Positions 1-9,476 of a DNA stretch of 64,000 nucleotides are shown here, in pieces (position 1 is the first letter of the stretch; each line of letters opens with the position of its first letter). Position numbers and translations under genes: made by a program. The notes below the pieces were generated by a model. That model was not told the origin of the DNA. It saw only the letters and a list, made by a program, of their open reading frames with translations, and made no database searches. This DNA comes from Auanema rhodensis (Eukaryota > Nematoda > Chromadorea > Rhabditida > Rhabditidae): assembly GCA_964057225.1 (NCBI GenBank), contig OZ059895.1:23074688-23138687 (forward strand), in the 5' to 3' direction.

Positions 1-148
1 CTAATGCATCATTTTTCAAACGATCATAACTAATTTTTGTATTAAGCGTTTCTCAATGTAGTATAGTGCATTCGATGCGGATTTTTAAGCTGCATCGATT
101 TGTGTTATCAGATTTGCGCTAGCTTAAAAATGCACCGAGATATCAACT

Positions 149-170
149 GATATAAGTTCACACTTATATC
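149..170. other. Perfect 9-bp inverted repeat, 4-nt loop (p149-170)
   Basis: GATATAAGT (149-157) is the exact reverse complement of ACTTATATC (162-170), with TCAC between. It recurs at p149-170 of each monomer. The stem is perfect in types a, c, B, F, H and K. It is broken by one mismatch in types b, A, C, D, E and I (p155 A to T) and G (p167 T to G), and by two in J (p155 and p165). A second, overlapping short dyad, ATATCA/TGATAT, spans p140-153, so the two cannot form together. Function is unknown; a cruciform, RNA hairpin or dimeric protein site are possibilities. Confidence 0.85.
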
Positions 171-281
171 CTCGATTTTCACCCTGAAGAATTAATTTTT
201 TCGTTGAATAACAATGTTCATCGTCTTTGCCTTGAAAAAAGGAATCTAAAAACATCTACTTTTTGCTAAATTATTTTGAAA

Positions 282-299
282 TTTTTCGAAAAAATTTTT
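282..299. other. A/T palindrome and A6T5 tract (p282-299)
   Basis: TTTTTCGAAAAA (282-293) is a 12-bp perfect palindrome, and the A run continues into AAAAAATTTTT (289-299). A6T5 tracts of this kind are known to narrow the minor groove and bend DNA. More A or T runs lie about 10-13 bp apart upstream, at p234-240, p246-252 and p260-264, so the 3' third of each monomer is probably intrinsically curved. The central CpG is lost in type J copies M17 and M22 (TTTTTTGAAAA). Confidence 0.7.
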
Positions 300-320
300 G
301 TCAAAATGTTTTTGGAAGCA

Positions 321-348
321 ATGTTGAGTGTACATGGAAACTCAACAT
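321..348. other. Perfect 9-bp inverted repeat, 10-nt loop (p321-348)
   Basis: ATGTTGAGT (321-329) pairs exactly with ACTCAACAT (340-348); the loop is GTACATGGAA. This dyad closes each monomer, a few bases before the junction with the next. It is preserved in almost every copy. Exceptions seen are p342 T to C (bases 19295, 20348 and 23156 in M55, M58 and M66), which breaks one pair. The p331 T to A change in M77, M85, M88 and M97 falls in the loop. Unlike the p149-170 dyad, no major monomer type lacks it. Confidence 0.88.
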
Positions 349-1404
349 ACACTAATGCATCATTTTTCAAACGATCATAACTAATTTTTGTATTAAGCGT
401 TTCTCAATGTAGTATAGTGCATTCGATGCGGATTTTTAAGCTGCGTCGATCTGTGTTATCAGATTTGCGCTAGCTTAAAAATGCACCGAGATATCAACTG
501 ATATAAGTTCACACTTAGATCCTCGATTTTCACCCTGAAGAATTAATTTTTTCGTTGAATAACAATGTCCATCGTCTTTGCCTTGAAAAAACAAATCTAA
601 AAACATCTACTTTTTGCTAAATTATTCTGAAATTTTTCGAAAAAATTTTTGTCAAAATGTTTTTGGAAGCAATGTTGAGTGTACATGGAAACTCAACATA
701 CACTAATGCATCATTTTTCAAACGATCATAACTAATTTTTGTATTAAGCGTTTCTCAATGTAGTATAGTGCATTCGATGCGGATTTTTAAGCTGCGTCGA
801 TCTGTTTTATCAGATTTGCGCTAGCTTAAAAATGCACCGAGATATCAACTGATATAAGTTCACACTTATATCCTCGATTTTCACCCTGAAGAATTAATTT
901 TTTCGTTGAATAACATCGTCCATCGTCTTTGCCTTGAAAAAAGGAATCTAAAAACATCTACGTTTTGCTAAATTATCTTGAAATTTTTCGAAAAAATTTT
1001 TGTCAAAATGTTTTTGGAAGCAATGTTGAGTGTACATGGAAACTCAACATACACTAATGCATCATTTTTCAAACGATCATAACTAATTTTTGTATTAAGC
1101 GTTTCTCAATGTAGTATAGTGCATTCGATGCGGATTTTTAAGCTGCGTCGATCTGTGTTATCAGATTTGCGCTAGCTTAAAAATGCACCGAGATATCAAC
1201 TGATATATGTTCACACTTATATCCTCGATTTTCACCCTGAAGAATTAATTTTTTCGTTGAATAACAATGTCCATCGTCTTTGCCTTGAAAAAAGGAATCT
1301 AAAAACATCTACTTTTTGCTAAATTATTTCGAAATTTTTCGAAAAAATTTTTGTCAAAATGTTTTTGGAAGCAATGTTGAGTGTACATGGAAACTCAACA
1401 TACA

Positions 1405-2808
1405 CTAATGCATCATTTTTCAAACGATCATAACTAATTTTTGTATTAAGCGTTTCTCAATGTAGTATAGTGCATTCGATGCGGATTTTTAAGCTGCATC
1501 GATTTGTGTTATCAGATTTGCGCTAGCTTAAAAATGCACCGAGATATCAACTGATATAAGTTCACACTTATATCCTCGATTTTCACCCTGAAGAATTAAT
1601 TTTTTCGTTGAATAACAATGTTCATCGTCTTTGCCTTGAAAAAAGGAATCTAAAAACATCTACTTTTTGCTAAATTATTTTGAAATTTTTCGAAAAAATT
1701 TTTGTCAAAATGTTTTTGGAAGCAATGTTGAGTGTACATGGAAACTCAACATACACTAATGCATCATTTTTCAAACGATCATAACTAATTTTTGTATTAA
1801 GCGTTTCTCAATGTAGTATAGTGCATTCGATGCGGATTTTTAAGCTGCGTCGATCTGTGTTATCAGATTTGCGCTAGCTTAAAAATGCACCGAGATATCA
1901 ACTGATATAAGTTCACACTTAGATCCTCGATTTTCACCCTGAAGAATTAATTTTTTCGTTGAATAACAATGTCCATCGTCTTTGCCTTGAAAAAACAAAT
2001 CTAAAAACATCTACTTTTTGCTAAATTATTCTGAAATTTTTCGAAAAAATTTTTGTCAAAATGTTTTTGGAAGCAATGTTGAGTGTACATGGAAACTCAA
2101 CATACACTAATGCATCATTTTTCAAACGATCATAACTAATTTTTGTATTAAGCGTTTCTCAATGTAGTATAGTGCATTCGATGCGGATTTTCAAGCTGCG
2201 TCGATCTGTTTTATCAGATTTGCGCTAGCTTAAAAATGCACCGAGATATCAACTGATATAAGTTCACACTTATATCCTCGATTTTCACCCTGAAGAATTA
2301 ATTTTTTCGTTGAATAACATCGTCCATCGTCTTTGCCTTGAAAAAAGGAATCTAAAAACATCTACGTTTTGCTAAATTATCTTGAAATTTTTCGAAAAAA
2401 TTTTTGTCAAAATGTTTTTGGAAGCAATGTTGAGTGTACATGGAAACTCAACATACACTAATGCATCATTTTTCAAACGATCATAACTAATTTTTGTATT
2501 AAGCGTTTCTCAATGTAGTATAGTGCATTCGATGCGGATTTTTAAGCTGCGTCGATCTGTGTTATCAGATTTGCGCTAGCTTAAAAATGCACCGAGATAT
2601 CAACTGATATATGTTCACACTTATATCCTCGATTTTCACCCTGAAGAATTAATTTTTTCGTTGAATAACATCGTCCATCGTCTTTGCCTTGAAAAAAGGA
2701 ATCTAAAAACATCTACGTTTTGCTAAATTATCTTGAAATTTTTCGAAAAAATTTTTGTCAAAATGTTTTTGGAAGCAATGTTGAGTGTACATGGAAACTC
2801 AACATACA
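1405..2808 (+). repeat. Tetramer HOR unit F-G-H-(D/H), copy 2
   Basis: This is the second copy of the 1404-bp unit. M5 and M6 look identical to M1 and M2. M7 differs from M3 by one substitution (TTTTCAAG at p82-89). M8 begins as D and ends as H, so the fourth position has been changed by recombination. A partial third round follows (M9 G, M10 H at 2809-3510). Confidence 0.85.
2458..2808 (+). repeat. Chimeric monomer M8 (5' D, 3' H)
   Basis: The first half has ATATATG at p155 as in M4, and the second half has ACATCGTCC, TACGTTTT and TATCTTG as in M3/M7. The switch lies between p155 and p214. Unequal crossing-over or gene conversion between out-of-register monomers explains this directly. Confidence 0.75.
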
Positions 2809-3510
2809 CTAATGCATCATTTTTCAAACGATCATAACTAATTTTTGTATTAAGCGTTTCTCAATGTAGTATAGTGCATTCGATGCGGATTTTTAAGCTG
2901 CGTCGATCTGTGTTATCAGATTTGCGCTAGCTTAAAAATGCACCGAGATATCAACTGATATAAGTTCACACTTAGATCCTCGATTTTCACCCTGAAGAAT
3001 TAATTTTTTCGTTGAATAACAATGTCCATCGTCTTTGCCTTGAAAAAACAAATCTAAAAACATCTACTTTTTGCTAAATTATTCTGAAATTTTTCGAAAA
3101 AATTTTTGTCAAAATGTTTTTGGAAGCAATGTTGAGTGTACATGGAAACTCAACATACACTAATGCATCATTTTTCAAACGATCATAACTAATTTTTGTA
3201 TTAAGCGTTTCTCAATGTAGTATAGTGCATTCGATGCGGATTTTTAAGCTGCGTCGATCTGTTTTATCAGATTTGCGCTAGCTTAAAAATGCACCGAGAT
3301 ATCAACTGATATAAGTTCACACTTATATCCTCGATTTTCACCCTGAAGAATTAATTTTTTCGTTGAATAACATCGTCCATCGTCTTTGCCTTGAAAAAAG
3401 GAATCTAAAAACATCTACGTTTTGCTAAATTATCTTGAAATTTTTCGAAAAAATTTTTGTCAAAATGTTTTTGGAAGCAATGTTGAGTGTACATGGAAAC
3501 TCAACATACA

Positions 3511-3860
3511 CTAATGCATCATTTTTCAAACGATCATAACTAATTTTTGTATTAAGCGTTTCTCAATGTAGTATAGTGCATTCGATGCGGATTTTTAAGC
3601 TGCGTCGATCTGTGTTATCAGATTTGCGCTAGCTTAAAAATGCACCGAGATATCAACTGATATATGTTCACACTTATATCCTCGATTTTCACCCTGAAGA
3701 ATTAATTTTTTCGTTGAATAACAATGTCCATCGTCTTTGCCTTGAAAAAAGGAATCTAAAAACATTTACTTTTTGCTAAATTATTCCGAAATTTTTCGAA
3801 AAAATTTTTGTCAAAATGTTTTTGAAGCAATGTTGAGTGTACATGGAAACTCAACATACA
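3511..3860 (+). repeat. Short monomer M11 (type I, 350 bp)
   Basis: This is the only copy with a net deletion. One G is missing from TTTTTGGAAGCA near p314, giving TTTTTGAAGCA at about 3820. It is otherwise a normal type I copy (ATATATG, ACATTTA, TTCCG). Other I copies lack the deletion. Confidence 0.9.
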
Positions 3861-4913
3861 CTAATGCATCATTTTTCAAACGATCATAACTAATTTTTGT
3901 ATTAAGCGTTTCTCAATGTAGTATAGTGCATTCGATGCGGATTTTTAAGCTGCGTCGATCTGTTTTATCAGATTTGCGCTAGCTTAAAAATGCACCGAGA
4001 TATCAACTGATATAAGTTCACACTTATATCCTCGATTTTCACCCTGAAGAATTAATTTTTTCGTTGAATAACAATGTCCATCGTCTTTGCCTTGAAAAAA
4101 GGAATCTAAAAACATCTACTTTTTGCTAAATTATTTTGAAATTTTTCGAAAAAATTTTTGTCAAAATGTTTTTGGAAGCAATGTTGAGTGTACATGGAAA
4201 CTCAACATACACTAATGCATCATTTTTCAAACGATCATAACTAATTTTTGTATTAAGCGTTTCTCAATGTAGTATAGTGCATTCGATGCGGATTTTGAAG
4301 TTGCATCGATCTGTGTTATCAGATTTGCGCTAGCTTAAAAATGCACCGAGATATCAACTGATATAAGTTCACACTTATATCCTCGATTTTCACCCTGAAG
4401 AATTAATTTTTTCGTTGAATAACAATGTCCATCGTCTTTGCCTTGAAAAAAGAAATCTAAAAACATCTACTTTTTGCTAAATTATTTTGAAATTTTTCGA
4501 AAAAATTTTTGTCAAAATGTTTTTGGAAGCAATGTTGAGTGTACATGGAAACTCAACATACACTAATGCATCATTTTTCAAACGATCATAACTAATTTTT
4601 GTATTAAGCGTTTCTCAATGTAGTATAGTGCATGCGATGCGGATTTTTAAGCTGCGTCGATCTGTTTTATCAGATTTGCGCTAGCTTAAAAATGCACCGA
4701 GATATCAACTGATATAAGTTCACACTTATATCCTCGATTTTCACCCTGAAGAATTAATTTTTTCGTTGAATAACAATGTCCATCGTCTTTGCCTTGAAAA
4801 AACAAATCTAAAAACATCTATTTTTTGCTAAATTATTCTGAAATTTTTCGAAAAAATTTTTGTCAAAATGTTTTTGGAAGCAATGTTGAGTGTACATGGA
4901 AACTCAACATACA

Positions 4914-6668
4914 CTAATGCATCATTTTTCAAACGATCATAACTAATTTTTGTATTACGCGTTTCTCAATGTAGTATAGTGCATTCGATGCGGATTTTTA
5001 AGCTGCGTCGATCTGTGTTATCAGATTTGCGCTAGCTTAAAAATGCACCGAGATATCAACTGATATAAGTTCACACTTATATCCTCGATTTTCACCCTGA
5101 AGAATTAATTTTTTCGTTGAATAACATTGTCCATCGTCTTTGCCTTGAAAAAAGGAATCTAAAAACATCTACGTTTTGCTAAATTATCTTGAAATTTTTC
5201 GAAAAAATTTTTGTCAAAATGTTTTTGGAAGCAATGTTGAGTGTACATGGAAACTCAACATACACTAATGCATCATTTTTCAAACGATCATAACTAATTT
5301 TTGTATTAAGCGTTTCTCAATGTAGTATAGTGCATTCGATGCGGATTTTTAAGCTGCGTCGATCTGTGTTATCAGATTTGCGCTAGCTTAAAAATGCACC
5401 GAGATATCAACTGATATATGTTCACACTTATATCCTCGATTTTCACCCTAAAGAATTACTTTTTTCGTTGAATAACAATGTCCATCGTCTTTGCCTTGAA
5501 AAAAGGAATCTAAAAACATTTACTTTTTGCTAAATTATTCCGAAATTTTTCGAAAAAATTTTTGTCAAAATGTTTTTGGAAGCAATGTTGAGTGTACATG
5601 GAAACTCAACATACACTAATGCATCATTTTTCAAACGATCATAACTAATTTTTGTATTAAGCGTTTCTCAATGTAGTATAGTGCATTCGATGCGGATTTT
5701 TAAGCTGCGTCGATCTGTGTTATCAGATTTGCGCTAGCTTAAAAATGCACCGAGATATCAACTGATATATGTTCACACTGATATCCTCGATTTTCACCCT
5801 GAAGAATTAATTTTTTCGTTGAATAACAATGTCCATCGTCTTTGCCTTGAAAAAAGGAATCTAAAAACATCTACTTTTTGCTAAATTATTTTGAAATTTT
5901 TTGAAAAAATTTTTGTCAAAATGTTTTTGGAAGCAATGTTGAGTGTACATGGAAACTCAACATACACTAATGCATCATTTTTCAAACGATCATAACTAAT
6001 TTTTGTATTAAGCGTTTCTCAATGTAGTATAGTGCATTCGATGCGGATTTTGAAGTTGCATCGATCTGTGTTATCAGATTTGCGCTAGCTTAAAAATGCA
6101 CCGAGATATCAACTGATATATGTTCACACTTATATCCTCGATTTTCACCCTGAAGAATTAATTTTTTCGTTGAATAACAATGTCCATCGTCTTTGCCTTG
6201 AAAAAAGAAATCTAAAAACATCTACTTTTTGCTAAATTATCTTGAACTTTTTCGAAAAAATTTTTGTCAAAATGTTTTTGGAAGCAATGTTGAGTGTACA
6301 TGGAAACTCAACATACACTAATGCATCATTTTTCAAACGATCATAACTAATTTTTGTATTAAGCGTTTCTCAATGTAGTATAGTGCATTCGATGCGGATT
6401 TTTAAGCTGCATCGATCTGTGTTATCAGATTTGCGCTAGCTTAAAAATGCACCGAGATATCAACTGATATAAGTTCACACTTATATCCTCGATTTTCACC
6501 CTGAAGAATTAATTTTTTCGTTGAATAACAATGTCCATCGTCTTTGCCTTGAAAAAAGAAATCTAAAAACATCTACTTTTTGCTAAATTATTTTGAAATT
6601 TTTCGAAAAAATTTTTGTCAAAATGTTTTTGGAAGCAATGTTGAGTGTACATGGAAACTCAACATACA
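4914..6668 (+). repeat. Pentamer duplication H-I-J-K/b-a, copy 1
   Basis: M15-M19 form a 1755-bp unit that repeats in tandem. Rare markers show it is a true duplication: ACATTGTCC with TACGTTTT in M15, CCCTAAAGAATTACT in M16, CTGATATCC with TTTTTTGAAAA in M17, and a chimera in M18 with GAAGTTGC at its 5' end and TATCTTGAACTTT at its 3' end. Confidence 0.88.
6318..6668 (+). repeat. Type a monomer, example M19 (most common type)
   Basis: Type a has GCATCGATC (p94 A), ATAAG, GTCCATCG, GAAATC and TTTTGAAAT. I assign 32 copies, nearly all in block II, with two in block I (6318, 8073) and two in block III (34048, 40721). Sub-variants are GATGCTGAT (M34, M70, M72, M80) and TTTCGAAA (M39, M42). It keeps both inverted repeats perfect. 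Confidence 0.82.
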
Positions 6669-8423
6669 CTAATGCATCATTTTTCAAACGATCATAACTA
6701 ATTTTTGTATTAAGCGTTTCTCAATGTAGTATAGTGCATTCGATGCAGATTTTTAAGCTGCGTCGATCTGTGTTATCAAATTTGCGCTAGCTTAAAAATG
6801 CACCGAGATATCAACTGATATAAGTTCACACTTATATCCTCGATTTTCACCCTGAAGAATTAATTTTTTCGTTGAATAACATTGTCCATCGTCTTTGCCT
6901 TGAAAAAAGGAATCTAAAAACATCTACGTTTTGCTAAATTATCTTGAAATTTTTCGAAAAAATTTTTGTCAAAATGTTTTTGGAAGCAATGTTGAGTGTA
7001 CATGGAAACTCAACATACACTAATGCATCATTTTTCAAACGATCATAACTAATTTTTGTATTAAGCGTTTCTCAATGTAGTATAGTGCATTCGATGCGGA
7101 TTTTTAAGCTGCGTCGATCTGTGTTATCAGATTTGCGCTAGCTTAAAAATGCACCGAGATATCAACTGATATATGTTCACACTTATATCCTCGATTTTCA
7201 CCCTAAAGAATTACTTTTTTCGTTGAATAACAATGTCCATCGTCTTTGCCTTGAAAAAAGGAATCTAAAAACATTTACTTTTTGCTAAATTATTCCGAAA
7301 TTTTTCGAAAAAATTTTTGTCAAAATGTTTTTGGAAGCAATGTTGAGTGTACATGGAAACTCAACATACACTAATGCATCATTTTTCAAACGATCATAAC
7401 TAATTTTTGTATTAAGCGTTTCTCAATGTAGTATAGTGCATTCGATGCGGATTTTTAAGCTGCGTCGATCTGTGTTATCAGATTTGCGCTAGCTTAAAAA
7501 TGCACCGAGATATCAACTGATATATGTTCACACTGATATCCTCGATTTTCACCCTGAAGAATTAATTTTTTCGTTGAATAACAATGTCCATCGTCTTTGC
7601 CTTGAAAAAAGGAATCTAAAAACATCTACTTTTTGCTAAATTATTTTGAAATTTTTTGAAAAAATTTTTGTCAAAATGTTTTTGGAAGCAATGTTGAGTG
7701 TACATGGAAACTCAACATACACTAATGCATCATTTTTCAAACGATCATAACTAATTTTTGTATTAAGCGTTTCTCAATGTAGTATAGTGCATTCGATGCG
7801 GATTTTGAAGTTGCATCGATCTGTGTTATCAGATTTGCGCTAGCTTAAAAATGCACCGAGATATCAACTGATATATGTTCACACTTATATCCTCGATTTT
7901 CACCCTGAAGAATTAATTTTTTCGTTGAATAACAATGTCCATCGTCTTTGCCTTGAAAAAAGAAATCTAAAAACATCTACTTTTTGCTAAATTATCTTGA
8001 ACTTTTTCGAAAAAATTTTTGTCAAAATGTTTTTGGAAGCAATGTTGAGTGTACATGGAAACTCAACATACACTAATGCATCATTTTTCAAACGATCATA
8101 ACTAATTTTTGTATTAAGCGTTTCTCAATGTAGTATAGTGCATTCGATGCGGATTTTTAAGCTGCATCGATCTGTGTTATCAGATTTGCGCTAGCTTAAA
8201 AATGCACCGAGATATCAACTGATATAAGTTCACACTTATATCCTCGATTTTCACCCTGAAGAATTAATTTTTTCGTTGAATAACAATGTCCATCGTCTTT
8301 GCCTTGAAAAAAGAAATCTAAAAACATCTACTTTTTGCTAAATTATTTTGAAATTTTTCGAAAAAATTTTTGTCAAAATGTTTTTGGAAGCAATGTTGAG
8401 TGTACATGGAAACTCAACATACA
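6669..8423 (+). repeat. Pentamer duplication H-I-J-K/b-a, copy 2
   Basis: M20-M24 repeat all the rare markers of M15-M19 at an exact 1755-bp offset. Differences are confined to M20, which has GATGCAGAT (p79 A) and TTATCAAATT (p110 A) and lacks the ATTACGCG of M15. The duplication is therefore recent compared with divergence between neighbouring monomers. Confidence 0.88.
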
Positions 8424-8774
8424 CTAATGCATCATTTTTCAAACGATCATAACTAATTTTTGTATTAAGCGTTTCTCAATGTAGTATAGTGCATTCGATG
8501 CAGATTTTTAAGCTGCGTCGATCTGTGTTATCAGATTTGCGCTAGCTTAAAAATGCACCGAGATATCAACTGATATATGTTCACACTTATATCCTCGATT
8601 TTCACCCTGAAGAATTAATTTTTTCGTTGAATAACAATGTCCATCGTCTTTGCCTTGAAAAAAGAAATCTAAAAACATCTACTTTTTGCTAAATTATTTT
8701 GAACTTTTTCGAAAAAATTTTTGTCAAAATGTTTTTGGAAGCAATGTTGAGTGTACATGGAAACTCAACATACA
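8424..8774 (+). repeat. Type b monomer, example M25
   Basis: Type b has GATGCAGAT (p79 A), GCGTC, ATATATG, GTCCATCG, GAAATC (GGAATC in M71 and M79) and GAACTTTTTCG (p282 C). I assign 20 copies: one in block I, 17 in block II and two in block III. The p282 change shortens the A/T palindrome by one pair at its left arm. M46 has GAACTATTTCG. Confidence 0.82.
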
Positions 8775-9125
8775 CTAATGCATCATTTTTCAAACGATCA
8801 TAACTAATTTTTGTATTAAGCGTTTCTCAATGTAGTATAGTGCATTCGATGCGGATTTTGAAGTTGCATCGATCTGTGTTATCAGATTTGCGCTAGCTTA
8901 AAAATGCACCGAGATATCAACTGATATAAGTTCACACTTATATCCTCGATTTTCACCCTGAAGAATTAATTTTTTCGTTGAATAACAATGTCCATCGTCT
9001 TTGCCTTGAAAAAAGAAATCTAAAAACATCTACTTTTTGCTAAATTATTTTGAAATTTTTCGAAAAAATTTTTGTCAAAATGTTTTTGGAAGCAATGTTG
9101 AGTGTACATGGAAACTCAACATACA

Positions 9126-9476
9126 CTAATGCATCATTTTTCAAACGATCATAACTAATTTTTGTATTAAGCGTTTCTCAATGTAGTATAGTGCATTCGA
9201 TGCGGATTTTTAAGCTGCGTCGATCTGTTTTATCAGATTTGCGCTAGCTTAAAAATGCACCGAGATATCAACTGATATAAGTTCACACTTATATCCTCGA
9301 TTTTCACCCTGAAGAATTAATTTTTTCGTTGAATAACAATGTCTATCGTCTTTGCCTTGAAAAAAGGAATCTAAAAGCATCTACTTTTTGCTAAATTATT
9401 TCGAAATTTTTCGAAAAAATTTTTGTCAAAATGTTTTTGGAAGCAATGTTGAGTGTACATGGAAACTCAACATACA
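9126..9476 (+). repeat. Type c monomer, example M27
   Basis: Type c has TGTTTTATC (p104 T), ATAAG, GTCTATCG, GGAATC, AAGCATC and TTTCGAAA. Copies start at 9126, 10530, 12285, 16497, 17901, 19305, 20358, 21060, 21762, 23517, 25623, 28431 and 62844. M63 and M68 share ATAGGTT at p153-159; M31, M56, M59, M61, M74 and M82 share CTTCGCC. Confidence 0.83.

Larger units (their letters stand above)
1..351 (+). repeat. Reference monomer M1 (type F): landmarks used for all copies
   Basis: This copy defines the internal numbering p1-p351. Landmarks are an NsiI-type ATGCAT at p4-9, the CATAACTAATTTTTG segment at p25-39, a CpG-containing TTCGATGCGG at p71-80, an NheI-type GCTAGC at p118-123, GATATC at p139-144, inverted repeats at p149-170 and p321-348, and an A/T palindrome at p282-293. 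By hand count it holds 55 C and 52 G in 351 bases. The NheI-type site is kept in essentially every copy; M47 has lost it (GCTAGA). ATCGAT at p94-99 exists only in copies with A at p94 (types a, F, K), so it separates types. M1 and M5 also share T at p100, which I did not see in other type F copies. Confidence 0.95.
1..1404 (+). repeat. Tetramer HOR unit F-G-H-D, copy 1
   Basis: Four consecutive monomers of different type form a 1404-bp unit that repeats immediately downstream. M1 carries GATTTGTG and GTTCATCG, M2 CTTAGATCC and CAAATC, M3 TGTTTTATC, ACATCGTCC and TACGTTTT, M4 ATATATG and TTTCGAAA. The neighbours inside the unit differ at several sites each, but M1 matches M5 and M2 matches M6 at every site compared. 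Confidence 0.85.
1..9125 (+). repeat. Block I: mixed F/G/H/D/I/J/K monomers (M1-M26)
   Basis: Type order M1-M26 is F G H D, F G H D/H-chimera, G H I, M12 (unassigned), K, M14 (G-like), H I J K/b a, H I J K/b a, b K. H copies M3, M7 and M10 also carry TGTTTTATC (p104 T). M14 has the CAAATC of G but lacks CTTAGATCC, and has unique GCATGCGATG near p71. M15 has ATTACGCG near p41. The linked variants ACATTTA with TTCCG (I) and CTGATATCC (J) occur only here and in block IV, which ties the two edges of the window together. A tandem tetramer and a tandem pentamer duplication are listed separately. Confidence 0.85.

Noticed and set aside
151-156. TATA-box (TATAAG) as a promoter in each monomer
   Set aside because: The motif is part of the p149-170 dyad in an AT-rich repeat, is lost in half the copies (TATATG), and has no downstream coding sequence or other promoter element. 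Satellite transcription is possible but not shown by this.
200-216. CENP-B box
   Set aside because: TTTCGTTGAATAACAAT at p200-216 matches the TTCG and A positions of the core motif, but the required CGGG is absent. TTCGATGCGG at p71-80 also fails the spacing. Neither is a convincing box.
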